DNA from: Bradyrhizobium sp. 170
GTDB taxonomy: Bacteria > Pseudomonadota > Alphaproteobacteria > Rhizobiales > Xanthobacteraceae
Length of the DNA: 64,000 nucleotides
Direction: 5' to 3'
Assembly: GCF_023101085.1 (NCBI RefSeq)
Contig: NZ_CP064703.1
Span: forward strand, 744,001-808,000
The notes under the pieces were generated by a model. That model saw nothing but the letters and a program-made list of their open reading frames with translations. It made no database searches and was not told the DNA's origin. Each line of letters opens with the position of its first letter. The first letter of the stretch is position 1. The position numbers were made by a program, and so were the translations under genes. Positions 55,199 through 64,000 of this stretch are shown here, piece after piece.

Positions 55199-55359
55199 GA
55201 TGCTTCCCTCGAATAGGCGGGAGCGCAACACTCTCTGTCACCGGTAATGCCCAGGAGGCGGAGCGGTGATTGTCCGAGTATGCGCCTCCAGGGAACTCAA
55301 AAGCGAGTTAATTCGCCGATATTTGGAAGGAAGGGCAGGCACCAGCCCATAGTTCGGGC

Positions 55360-55386
55360 CCCGCCGGCTCACCCCCGGCGGGTTTT
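55360..55386 (+). terminator. Intrinsic-terminator-like hairpin before cspA
   Basis: 8-bp stem CCCGCCGG/CCGGCGGG with a 7-base loop and TTTT (55383-55386), 64 bp before the cspA start. It either ends upstream transcription or forms part of the cspA leader. Confidence 0.75.
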
Positions 55387-55449
55387 GCTTGCCTTCTAGA
55401 TCGGCACGAGGTTGTCTCTAGGTCCTATCGGATATGGGAGACGACCAAG

Positions 55450-55653
55450 GTGGCAACCGGAACGGTGAAGTGGTTCAACGCGACAAAGGGCTATGGATTC
55501 ATTCAGCCCGATAACGGCAGCAAGGATGTGTTCGTGCACATCTCCGCGGTCGAGAAAGCTGGGCTCAGCACACTCAATGAGGGTGCAAAGGTCAGCTATG
55601 AGGAAGTGCCCAACAAGGGGAAGACGTCGGCGGAGAATTTGAGGGTCGGTTGA
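55450..55653 (+). CDS. cspA: Cold-shock protein (CspA family)
   Basis: A 67-residue OB-fold protein. [39 protein letters not shown] contains both RNA-binding motifs, KGYGFI (RNP1) and VFVHI (RNP2). It binds single-stranded RNA or DNA and melts structure. The start is GTG at 55450 behind GGGAGA. It lies alone next to the cou transport genes. Confidence 0.95.
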   Translation: MATGTVKWFNATKGYGFIQPDNGSKDVFVHISAVEKAGLSTLNEGAKVSYEEVPNKGKTSAENLRVG

Positions 55654-55805
55654 CTTCGGAAGGGCATGGCGAAGCCCGCCGGCTCGTCGGAGGGGACGCG
55701 CGGTTCGCTGCGCCGGGTTCGGACATCACGCGATTTCCAACCTGAGTCCGGAATGCGCACCAAAGCGGACGTCCACCGACCACTCTGAACTTATGGGGTC
55801 ACCCT

Positions 55806-56533
<728 letters not shown>

Positions 56534-56537
<4 letters not shown>

Positions 56538-58303
56538 GCGGTAGCTCCGAGATAGGCCTTGATCACATCGGGATTGGTCTTGATCGCAGCCGGCGTGCCC
56601 TCGGCGATCTTGGTGCCGAAATCCAGCACGACGATGCGGTCGGCGAGATCCATCACAAAACCCATGTCGTGCTCGACCAGCAGCACCGACATGCCGCCGT
56701 CGCGCAATTGCCGGAGTAGCGCAGCGAGCCGCTGCTTCTCCATGTGGCGCAATCCTGCGGCCGGCTCGTCGAGCAGCAGCAGCAATGGATCGACACACAG
56801 CGCGCGTGCAATCTCGACGATGCGCTGCTGGCCGAGCGACAGGCTTCCCGCCAGTTGGTCGATCTGGTCGCCGAGGCCGACGCGCTCGATCTGGCGCGCG
56901 GCTTCCGCCAGCAGTTTTGCCTCGTCGGCCCGGTCCAGCCGGAACATGCTTGATATCGCGCCGGAAGACCCGCGCAGATGCGCGCCGATCGCGACGTTTT
57001 CCAGCACGGTCATGTCGGGCACCAGCTTGACGTGCTGGAACGTGCGTGCGACGCCGAGTTTCACCACTTCCTGCGGCGGGGCGTTATCGACCTTGTGGCC
57101 GAGCACCGAGATGGTGCCGCCGGTTGTCGTCAGCACGCCCGTGATCAGGTTGAAGGTCGTGCTCTTGCCGGCGCCGTTGGGGCCGATCAGGGCGACGATC
57201 TCGCGGGCCTGGACGTCGAACGAGACGTCGTTAACGGCAATCACGCCGCCGAACTGCTTGCGCGCTTTCTCGATCTGCAGCAGCGCGGCGGATGAAGCCG
57301 GTGCGCGCTCGCGCTTGACAAGGGGAAGCGACGTATCGGGCACCTTGCGGCCCGGCTTGAGCGGCAACCTTGCCATCAGCCAGGGCCAGACGCCGGTCGG
57401 CGCCAGTTGCAGCAAAACGACCAGCAGGATGCCGAACACGATGGTTTCGAGCTGGCTCTGGCCGCCAAAGATGTAGGGCAGGTAGCTCTGCAGCACCTCT
57501 TTCAGGATGACGACAATTCCGGCCCCGAGCACCGCGCCCCAGACATAGCCGGCGCCGCCGACCACCGCGATGAACAGATACTCGATGCCGGCCTGCGCGC
57601 CGAACGGCGTCGGATTGGCGGCGCGCTGGAAATGCGCGTAGAGCCAGCCGGACAGGCCCGCGAGAACCGCCGCGTAGATGAACACCAGAAGCTTGGCGCG
57701 TGGCGTCTGCACGCCGAACGCTTCGCCGGCGATGTGTCCGCGCCGCAGCGCGCGGATCGCGCGGCCGGTGCGGGAGTCCAGCAGGTTCATGGTCAGCAAT
57801 GCCGAGATCAGGACTCCGATCCAGATCGCGAAATAGATCGTGCCGGGATCGAGCATTTTGAAATTGCCGATCGAGAGCGGCGGGATGCCCGAGATGCCGT
57901 CATTGCGGCCGAGGAATTCCAGCTTGCTGAACAGATAGAACAGGCCGATGCCCCAGGCGATGGTGCCAAGCGGCAGATAGTGGCCGGACAGCCGCACCGT
58001 GACGATGCCGAGCAGGACGGCCGCCACGCCGCTGACGAGCAGCGAGAGCGGCAACGTCAGCCACGGCGAAAAACCGTAGGCAGTCGTCAGCACCGCTGTG
58101 GTGTAAGCGCCGAAGCCGCAAAACGCGGCCTGGCCGAACGAGGTGAGGCCGCCGACGCCGGTCAGGAGCACCAGCCCCATCGCCACCAGGGCTGCGAGGC
58201 CGATATTGTTGAGCAGCACGATCCAGAACGGCGGCACGCCCGGAATGAACGGGATCGCCGCCATGACAGCTGCGAAGATGATGAGAGGGGTTCGTTGATT
58301 CAT
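56534..58303 (-). CDS. Fused ABC permease-ATPase (LivM-LivG; cou transporter)
   Basis: A 589-residue fusion. Residues about 1-320 are a LivM permease with [36 protein letters not shown] and [13 protein letters not shown]. After a linker, residues about 345-589 form a LivG ATPase with GPNGAGKST (near 368-376), [25 protein letters not shown] and [11 protein letters not shown]. The signature is SLSLGQQR instead of LSGGQ. Such fusions occur in this group and explain why only three genes accompany the binding protein. Five bases after the livH stop. Confidence 0.93.
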
Positions 58304-58308
58304 CGCCG

Positions 58309-59349
58309 TCAGTCCTTCTCTTCCTCGACCGCGGGCGCTGCGAGCGAACGCAGCACCAGCACGGGAAGGATCAGCGTAAAGACGATGACCTCCTTGAAAT
58401 TACTGGCGTAGAATGAGGAAAAGGCCTCGACGCTGCCGACGATCAAGGCCGCCACCGCCGTTAGCGGATAGCTCACGAGACCACCGATGATTGCGGCAAT
58501 GAAACCTTTCAGGCCGATCAGGAAGCCGGTGTCGTAATAGAGCGTGGTGATCGGCACGATCAGGATGCCGGAAATGGCGCCGATCAGGGACGCCAGCAGG
58601 AAGGCGATCTGTCCTGACAGCGTGGTGCGGATGCCGACGAGGCGGGCGCCGAGCCGGTTGACGGCGGTGGCGCGCAGCGCCTTGCCCATCAGCGTGAAGC
58701 CGAAGAACAGCCAGAGTGCTATGATGAAGGCAATCGTCAGCCCGTAGACCGCAAGGCTCTGGCCGGTGAAGCGCAGCGGGCCGATCGTCAATGCGGTGTT
58801 GGACAGTGCCGGTCCGCGCAGGCCCTCTGCGCCGAAGAACACCAGGCCCAGGCCCTGCAAAGCGAGATGGCAGCCGACGGAGGCGATCAGCAGCACCAGC
58901 ACCGAAGTATGGGCGATCGGCTGGAATGCGATGCGGTAGAGGAACAGCCCGATTGCCGCGACGATCAAAAGCGACAGCGCGATGTTGACCGCAATCGGGG
59001 TCGTGGGGCTGGCGAACCCGTAGGTCAGGGCCAGGATGGCAGCCGGCAGGACGATGTTGAGGGCAAGGGAGCGCAAGACCTTCTTGAGCCGCAGCGATCG
59101 CCGCGCGTCGAACAGGTCGAGGCCGAAGGCGACCACGCCCATCGCCATGGCGAGCCACGCGGTGCCCGGCACCTTGCCGGTCGCCAGCACGGCATAGCTC
59201 AGCGCGCCGAAAGTGACGAATTCGCCCTGCGGGATCAGGATCACGCGGGTGACGGCAAACACCAGCACCAGCGCAAGCCCGAGCAGCGCATAGATCGCGC
59301 CATTGGTGATGCCGTCCTGCAGCAGGAACAGCATGATCGTCGTGTTCAA
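58309..59349 (-). CDS. ABC permease (LivH; cou transporter)
   Basis: A 346-residue, roughly eight-helix permease. QDGITNGAIYALLGLALVLVFAVTRVILIPQGEFVTFGAL is the LivH N terminus, and KALRATAVNRLGARLVGIRTTLSGQIAFLLASLIGAISG carries the EAA-like loop contacting the ATPase. The start is taken as TTG at 59349 (MNTTIMLFLLQDG) because GGGGGAG lies eight bases upstream; ATG at 59334 is the alternative. First gene of the three-gene transport operon, divergent from the MarR regulator. Confidence 0.9.
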   Translation of the reverse strand: MNTTIMLFLLQDGITNGAIYALLGLALVLVFAVTRVILIPQGEFVTFGALSYAVLATGKVPGTAWLAMAMGVVAFGLDLFDARRSLRLKKVLRSLALNIVLPAAILALTYGFASPTTPIAVNIALSLLIVAAIGLFLYRIAFQPIAHTSVLVLLIASVGCHLALQGLGLVFFGAEGLRGPALSNTALTIGPLRFTGQSLAVYGLTIAFIIALWLFFGFTLMGKALRATAVNRLGARLVGIRTTLSGQIAFLLASLIGAISGILIVPITTLYYDTGFLIGLKGFIAAIIGGLVSYPLTAVAALIVGSVEAFSSFYASNFKEVIVFTLILPVLVLRSLAAPAVEEEKD

Positions 59350-59435
59350 GACTGGCGCTCCCCCTAAAAGCGTCGCCGGTCCTGACCTCACGCGGTCCGC
59401 CGGCCGTCCGATATCTCGGCAGTTGAAAGGCGCCG

Positions 59436-59469
59436 ATATTTGATATATTCAATAACAATTATCAAATAT
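59436..59469. promoter_or_regulatory. Inverted repeat between livH and the MarR gene, CouR-type site candidate
   Basis: Perfect 10-bp arms ATATTTGATA (59436-59445) and TATCAAATAT (59460-59469) around a 14-base AT-rich centre; ATATAAC ends at 59472. It lies in the divergent promoter region, 87 bp from livH and 55 bp from the regulator start. Confidence 0.75.
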
Positions 59470-59475
59470 AACATC

Positions 59476-59505
59476 AAGGCCTCGGCCGCCGGCCGAGCCT
59501 TTTTT
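59476..59505 (+). terminator. Terminator-like hairpin in the MarR-gene leader
   Basis: AAGG-C-CTCGGCC and GGCCGAG-CCTT form an 11-bp stem with one bulge and a GCC loop, followed by TTTTTT. It lies between the operator and the ATG at 59524, so it may attenuate the regulator's own transcript. Confidence 0.65.
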
Positions 59506-59523
59506 CGGGTGCGAGCCTCACGC

Positions 59524-60042
59524 ATGACAGTTTCCAAGGCAGCGACCGATGCCGTCAAGCCGTCGCGCAGCAACGGCAAGGAAATTGCGGGCGGCGGCGC
59601 GGAGCATTCCGGGCTGCAGCTGGGCGAACTGGCCGAGCTGCTCGGCTATTCGCTCAAGCGTGCGCAGCTCAAGGTGTTCGAGGACTTTCTGCGCTGCGTC
59701 GCGCCGCTGCAACTGACGCCGGCGCAATTCTCGGTGCTGCTGCTGCTCGACCGCAACCCCGGACGCAACCAGACCGAAATCGCCAACACGCTCGGCATCC
59801 TCAGGCCGAATTTCGTCTCGATGCTGGATGCGCTGGAGAGCCGCGGCCTGTGCGCCCGGATGCGTTCGACCAACGACCGGCGCTCGCACATCCTGGTTCT
59901 GACTGACAAGGGAAGGGCGGTGCTGGCGCGCGCCAAAAAGCTCGTGGCCAGCAAGCACGAGGCGCGGCTCAACGAATTGCTTGGCCCCGCCAATCGCGTA
60001 GCCCTGCTCGAAATGCTGTCGAAGATCGCGGCGGAGTTCTGA
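59524..60042 (+). CDS. couR: MarR-family regulator (CouR-like)
   Basis: A 172-residue MarR protein with a long N-terminal helix region (LGELAELLGYSLKRAQLKVFEDFLRCVAPLQLTPAQFSVLLLLDRN) and a winged HTH: NQTEIANTLGILRPNFVSMLDALESRGLCARMRSTNDRRSHILVLTDKGRAVL. In Rhodopseudomonas palustris, CouR represses couAB and is released by p-coumaroyl-CoA. Here the gene is divergent from the cou transport operon, with a palindrome between, and similar AT-rich sites precede couA and tarP/pobA. Naming rests on this context plus family. Confidence 0.85.
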   Translation: MTVSKAATDAVKPSRSNGKEIAGGGAEHSGLQLGELAELLGYSLKRAQLKVFEDFLRCVAPLQLTPAQFSVLLLLDRNPGRNQTEIANTLGILRPNFVSMLDALESRGLCARMRSTNDRRSHILVLTDKGRAVLARAKKLVASKHEARLNELLGPANRVALLEMLSKIAAEF

Positions 60043-60051
60043 GCGGCGCGA

Positions 60052-62199
60052 TCAGGCCGCGACGATGCGGCCTTGAACGTCTCGCGTCCCGCGTCCCGAC
60101 AGGAATTGCCGCTCGATCTCGGCGGCGGGAAGCGGCTTGCTGAACAGGAAGCCCTGCATCTCCGTGCATCCCTCGGAAGCGATGCTGTGGAGCTGCTCCG
60201 CGGTTTCCACGCCCTCGGCGGTAGCCGTCATGCCCATGCCATTGGCGAGCGCGGCAACCGCCCGCACGATGGTGAGCGAGCTCGAATCCTCGGTGATGTT
60301 CTTGACGAAGGAACGATCGATCTTGATCTTGTCGAACGGAAAGCTCTGCAGGTAGGTCAGCGACGAGTATCCGGTGCCGAAATCGTCCATCGCGATCCGG
60401 ATTCCGAGCGCCCGCAACTGATGCAGCACCGCAAGCGTCGCCTCCTTGTTGTGGAGCAGCACGCTCTCGGTGATTTCGATTTCCAGCCGCGTGGCCGCGA
60501 GGCCGGAAGCCGCGAGCGCGCTGATGATCACCTGCATCAGGCCGGGACTGCGAAACTGGATCGCTGAAATATTGACGGCGACATGAAGGTTGTCGGGCCA
60601 TTGCGCCGCGGTGGCGCAGGCCTGCTGGATGACCCACTCGCCCATCGGGACGATAAAGCCGATCTCTTCGGCCAGCGGAATGAAGTCGGCCGGCGAGATC
60701 ATCCCCTTGCTCGGATGATTCCAGCGTATCAGGGCCTCGAAGCCGCTGATTTCCTTGCTCGCCAGGTTGACGACCGGCTGATAGTGCAGCTCGAATTCGC
60801 CTGCCGGCAGCGCCTTGCGCAGATCCTGTTCCATGATGCGGCGAGTCTGCATCTGCAGGTCCATCACGGGTTCGAAGAAGCGGAACGTGCCGCGGCCGTC
60901 GCTCTTGGCGCGGTAGAGCGCGAGGTCGGCGTTGCGCAACAATTTGTCGGGGTTCGCTCCGTCGCCGGGACCGACGGAAATGCCGATGCTGACGCCGATC
61001 ACGGCCTGTTGGCCGTCGATGTCATAGGGCTCGCTCAGCGCGTCGATGACGCCCTGCGCCAGCGAAGTGGCGTCGGCGGGGTCCGCGATCGTGGCCTGCA
61101 CGATCACGAATTCATCGCCGCCCATCCGCGCGATCGTGTCGGCCTCGCCAACCAGGGAGCGCAGCCGTTCGGCGACGATCCGCAGCAGCTTGTCGCCGCA
61201 GGGATGGCCGAACGTATCGTTGACGGCCTTGAACTGATCGAGGTCGAGGTGATGGACGGCCACCATTTCGCCGTGCTGAACCCGGCCGAGTGCATATTCG
61301 AGCCGGTCGTTCAACAACACCCGGTTGGCCAAATCCGTCAGCGCATCGTGGTGCGCCATGTATTCGATCTTGACCTCGGACTGGCGCTGCTCGGTGATGT
61401 CCTCATGCGTCGCGACCCAGCCGCCGCCGGGCATCGGCCGGTGACGGATCTTGAAGGTGCGCCCGTTCATCAATTCGACGATGCTGTCCTTTGCTTCGTT
61501 GGAAACCGCCACATTGGTGCGCCAGCGCAGATATTCGTCCCGCGTCATGGCGGGAAAGCTGCCGGCTTCGAAGCGCAGGTCGACGATCTCGATCAGCGAC
61601 ATGCCGGGGCTGACGCGCTCGGGCGCGATATCGTACATCTCGACAAAGCGATCGTTGCAGACGATCAGGCGGTGGTCGGAATCGAAGAAGCACAGCCCCT
61701 GCGACATGTTGTTGATCGCGGTGTCGAACTGGAAGTTCCTGACGCGCAGCGTCTCTTCCTGCTCCCTGCCGTGTTCGTATTGTTTCTTCAGCCGGGCATT
61801 GAGCTCTTCGCGCTCGGTGATGTCCTCGTGGGTCGCCATCCCGCCGCCGCCGGGCATCGGGTAGACGGTGTAGGCGATGATCCGGCCGTCAGTGAATTCC
61901 TGCACCGTGGTGTCGAGTGCGATGTCATGGCCGACGCGCTCGCGGATGTAATCATCGGGCGCGACCGGCACCTTCAGGCCGAGATCCAGCCGATGCCGGA
62001 TCAGTTCACTGGTCGGTGTGCCCGGCTCCACCTGTTCAGGCGACAGCCCATACATTTCCCTGTAACGGGCGTTGCAGAAAACGACTTCACGATTCTCGTC
62101 GAAGACGGCGATGCCGAGCGATAAATTGTTGAACGCCTCTTCGAGCCGCGCACTCAACTGCGCAGACCGCGGGACGGTTAGCTGGCCGTGATCCGTCAT
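60052..62199 (-). CDS. PAS-PAS-GGDEF-EAL protein
   Basis: A 715-residue c-di-GMP enzyme. Two PAS_7-type sensor domains (about 18-130 and 150-265) each end in a PMPGGG-x-x-ATHEDITE motif, an internal duplication. GGDEF follows with ARMGGDEFVIV near residue 360 (intact), then EAL with FEALIRWNHP near 486, EITESVL, DDFGTGYSS and AEGVET (intact). Both activities are plausible. No transmembrane segment. The start at 62199 follows GGGGAAA. It is convergent with the MarR gene, 9 bp apart. Confidence 0.94.
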   Translation of the reverse strand: MTDHGQLTVPRSAQLSARLEEAFNNLSLGIAVFDENREVVFCNARYREMYGLSPEQVEPGTPTSELIRHRLDLGLKVPVAPDDYIRERVGHDIALDTTVQEFTDGRIIAYTVYPMPGGGGMATHEDITEREELNARLKKQYEHGREQEETLRVRNFQFDTAINNMSQGLCFFDSDHRLIVCNDRFVEMYDIAPERVSPGMSLIEIVDLRFEAGSFPAMTRDEYLRWRTNVAVSNEAKDSIVELMNGRTFKIRHRPMPGGGWVATHEDITEQRQSEVKIEYMAHHDALTDLANRVLLNDRLEYALGRVQHGEMVAVHHLDLDQFKAVNDTFGHPCGDKLLRIVAERLRSLVGEADTIARMGGDEFVIVQATIADPADATSLAQGVIDALSEPYDIDGQQAVIGVSIGISVGPGDGANPDKLLRNADLALYRAKSDGRGTFRFFEPVMDLQMQTRRIMEQDLRKALPAGEFELHYQPVVNLASKEISGFEALIRWNHPSKGMISPADFIPLAEEIGFIVPMGEWVIQQACATAAQWPDNLHVAVNISAIQFRSPGLMQVIISALAASGLAATRLEIEITESVLLHNKEATLAVLHQLRALGIRIAMDDFGTGYSSLTYLQSFPFDKIKIDRSFVKNITEDSSSLTIVRAVAALANGMGMTATAEGVETAEQLHSIASEGCTEMQGFLFSKPLPAAEIERQFLSGRGTRDVQGRIVAA

Positions 62200-62379
62200 G
62201 TAGCATTTCCCCAGCCGCTATCGGCGGCTCTCCTCCCTCCAGGAGCGCGGCCATTAGAAGCCGAAGCTGGTGAATTGCATCTTCGAGATGGGCAGATGCG
62301 TGCGGGTTCTTCGCAACTTGCTCAACAAAGCGTTAACGCCGTTTGGCACGTACAGGATGCCGGCAGCCGCCCGAAAAAC

Positions 62380-63669
62380 CTAGGCGGGGTCCACCAAAAT
62401 CACCCTGACGTCATTGACGTTGGTGAGCGTCGGGCCGATCAGCAGCAGATCGCCGGTGGCGGAGAAGAACGCGGTGGCATCGTTGTTGGCGAGATAAGCC
62501 GCAGGCTCGAGGCCGAGCGACTTCATCTTCGCAAACGTCGTCTGATCGATCACGGCGCCGGCCGGATCGGTTGCGCTGCCGGCGCCTCCGTCGGCGCCGT
62601 CGGTGTCGGCGGCCAGCGCCACGATGCCGGGGCTGTCCTTCAGAAGATCCGCCAGCGCCAGCGCATATTCCTGGTTGGGGCCGCCACGGCCATTGCCGCG
62701 CACGGTCACTGTGAGTTCGCCGCCCGAAAGGATCGCGATGCGTTTGCCTTCGCTGCGTGCTTTCAGCGCCAGGCGTGCATGATCGGCCGCAACGTCGCGC
62801 GCCTCACCTTCGAGATCCGCGCCAAGGCCGATGACCTCATAGCCGGCGTCCTTTGCGACCTTGATGGCCGCGTCGAGCGAAGCCTTCGGTTTTGCAATCA
62901 TCTCGAATTGCGCGCGGGCAAACGCGCCATCGCCGGGCTTGCAGCTCTCATTCCCGGGATCTTCGAGGGCGCGCCTGACGGCATCGTCGACCGTGAGATT
63001 ATACTTCGCCACCAGTGCGCGGGCATCCGCCAGCGTACTCGGATCCGGCACCGTCGGTCCCGATGCGATCGCGGACGGGTCGTCATGCGGCACGTCGGAG
63101 ATTGCCAGCGTCACGATTTCCGCGGCGCGCTGTCCGGCGCGGGCCAGCCGTCCGCCCTTGATCCGCGACAGATGCTTGCGGACGATATTCATCTCGCCGA
63201 TCGGCGCACCCGAACGCAACAATGCGCGATTCACCTGCTGCTTCTGTGCGAACGAAACGCCCTCGGCCGGTGCGATCCAGTTCGCGGAGCCGCCACCGGA
63301 CAACAGCACCAGCAACAGATCGTCAGCGGTTGCCTCGGCGGCGAGACGCAGCGTTTCGTCGGCGGCTTTCAGTCCGGCCTCGTCGGGCACGGGATGGCCG
63401 GCCTCGACGACCCTGATCCGGCGCGTCGGCACACCGTGGCCGTGGCGCGTGGTGGCGAGGCCGGTCAGTCGCGCGGGATCGAGCCCCAGCGTATCGAGGT
63501 AGTGCCGTTCGGCCGCAGCGGCCATCGCTGCCGCTCCCTTGCCGGCGGCCAGGCAGATCACCTTGCCCTTAGGCACTGGGCGCAGATGCGCCGACAGCAC
63601 GACGTCGGGATGCGCGGCCGCAACGGCCGCATCAAATATCGCACGCAGGAGGGGACGCCGGTCGGTCAT
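62380..63669 (-). CDS. Glycerate 2-kinase / MOFRL-type protein
   Basis: A 429-residue DUF4147/MOFRL protein. ICLAAGKGAAAMAAAAERHYL and VLLSGGGSANWIAPAEGVSFAQKQQVNRALLRSGAPIGEMNIVRKHLS form the N-terminal kinase part; GGELTVTVRGNGRGGPNQEYAL and AADTDGADGGAGSATDPAGAVID are the MOFRL part. Family members phosphorylate glycerate to 2-phosphoglycerate and were formerly called TtuD hydroxypyruvate reductase. It would feed glyoxylate or tartronate carbon into glycolysis. Single gene, downstream of an ABC binding-protein gene on the same strand. Confidence 0.93.
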   Translation of the reverse strand: MTDRRPLLRAIFDAAVAAAHPDVVLSAHLRPVPKGKVICLAAGKGAAAMAAAAERHYLDTLGLDPARLTGLATTRHGHGVPTRRIRVVEAGHPVPDEAGLKAADETLRLAAEATADDLLLVLLSGGGSANWIAPAEGVSFAQKQQVNRALLRSGAPIGEMNIVRKHLSRIKGGRLARAGQRAAEIVTLAISDVPHDDPSAIASGPTVPDPSTLADARALVAKYNLTVDDAVRRALEDPGNESCKPGDGAFARAQFEMIAKPKASLDAAIKVAKDAGYEVIGLGADLEGEARDVAADHARLALKARSEGKRIAILSGGELTVTVRGNGRGGPNQEYALALADLLKDSPGIVALAADTDGADGGAGSATDPAGAVIDQTTFAKMKSLGLEPAAYLANNDATAFFSATGDLLLIGPTLTNVNDVRVILVDPA

Positions 63670-63724
63670 GTCTGCTCGGGGACGAAGAGGGACGGGAAGT
63701 CAGGTTATCCATCCAATCGCTGCA

Positions 63725-63755
63725 AAAGAAAACCCCCGCAGGGTGCCTGCGGGGG
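63725..63755 (-). terminator. Rho-independent terminator of the partial ABC gene
   Basis: Perfect 10-bp stem CCCCCGCAGG/CCTGCGGGGG with a GTG loop (63733-63755). On the minus strand it is followed by TTTTCTTTT, 42 bp after the stop at 63797, and it ends before the glycerate kinase start. Confidence 0.93.
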
Positions 63756-63796
63756 CCTTGCTGGCCTGCAAATCGGCCAATCGGGATTCAGAATAA

Positions 63797-64000
63797 CTAG
63801 CCGCCGGCGTCACCGGAGAGGATTTCGCCGAAGCGTTCCCAGGTGTCGCCCTTGAACTTGATTAGTTGCACGGATGAGATCGGCGCAAAGTCGGTTGCCG
63901 ACGTGTTGACCTTGATGCCCGGCAGCAGGCCGCCGAGTTCGAGGTCCTTGATGCTGGCCGCCTGCTTCATGACGTTCTCGCGCGTGAGATTGTCGCCGCA
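63797..64000 (-). CDS. ABC transporter binding protein, C-terminal part (runs off window)
   Basis: The last 67 codons of a minus-strand gene: CGDNLTRENVMKQAASIKDL, ELGGLLPGIKVNTSATDFAP, ISSVQLIKFKGDTWERFGEI and LSGDAGG. The pattern LTRENVMKQAAS...LPGI.VNTS..DF.PI..VQL..F.G..W..FGE is the C terminus of Leu/Ile/Val-type (HAAT) periplasmic binding proteins. The ligand cannot be inferred. The 5' part lies beyond the window. Confidence 0.88.
   Translation of the reverse strand, partial: CGDNLTRENVMKQAASIKDLELGGLLPGIKVNTSATDFAPISSVQLIKFKGDTWERFGEILSGDAGG

Overview
The window is about 64% G+C alphaproteobacterial chromosome and most resembles Bradyrhizobium or a close relative such as Rhodopseudomonas. 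This rests on three things: several families of short palindromic intergenic repeats typical of that group, a cou/tar-type hydroxycinnamate uptake and degradation gene set, and dense solute-binding-protein, c-di-GMP and WYL-regulator genes. No tRNA, rRNA, CRISPR array, intact insertion sequence or prophage was seen.

Layout. 1-0.37 kb is one copy of a ~0.4 kb dispersed repeat. 0.5-10.6 kb holds small exported or stress-type proteins, an aldo/keto reductase, a hotdog thioesterase, a Nudix hydrolase, a Bug-type binding protein and a degenerate receiver-EAL protein. 11.0-14.1 kb is a TAXI-TRAP transporter operon. 14.4-22.6 kb holds an SDR, a TPR/LprI protein, trpS with a 5' leader that looks like a ribosome-mediated attenuator, a propionyl-CoA synthetase-like ligase and an ankyrin protein. 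22.7-34.6 kb contains two WYL regulator plus GST-fold modules with related palindromic operators. Between them lie an enoyl-CoA hydratase, a cyclic-nucleotide-gated channel, a Popeye-like cyclic-nucleotide protein, a DUF6537 protein and a membrane-anchored TAXI protein. 34.7-36.2 kb has a LysR regulator and another thioesterase.

36.4-47.6 kb is an aromatic-acid region: pobA, a TRAP transporter (TarPQM-like), a DUF3237 protein, then a probable operon of crotonase, feruloyl/coumaroyl-CoA ligase, SDR, 4-hydroxybenzoyl-CoA-type thioesterase and a periplasmic ABC binding protein. The matching ABC permease/ATPase genes and the MarR regulator (CouR-like) lie at 55.8-60.0 kb. They are separated from the binding-protein gene by ~8 kb of unrelated genes: a PAS-GGDEF-EAL protein, a frameshifted prolyl aminopeptidase, groEL-groES with a CIRCE-like operator, usg, small proteins and cspA. 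An AT-rich sequence ending ATATAAC recurs in the pobA/tarP, couA and couR/livH control regions, which suggests one regulon. The inferred pathway is: 4-coumarate or ferulate uptake, CoA activation, side-chain hydration/oxidation, hydrolysis to 4-hydroxybenzoate, and hydroxylation by PobA to protocatechuate.

60.0-64.0 kb holds a second PAS-GGDEF-EAL protein, a MOFRL-type glycerate kinase and the 3' end of another ABC binding-protein gene, which runs off the window.
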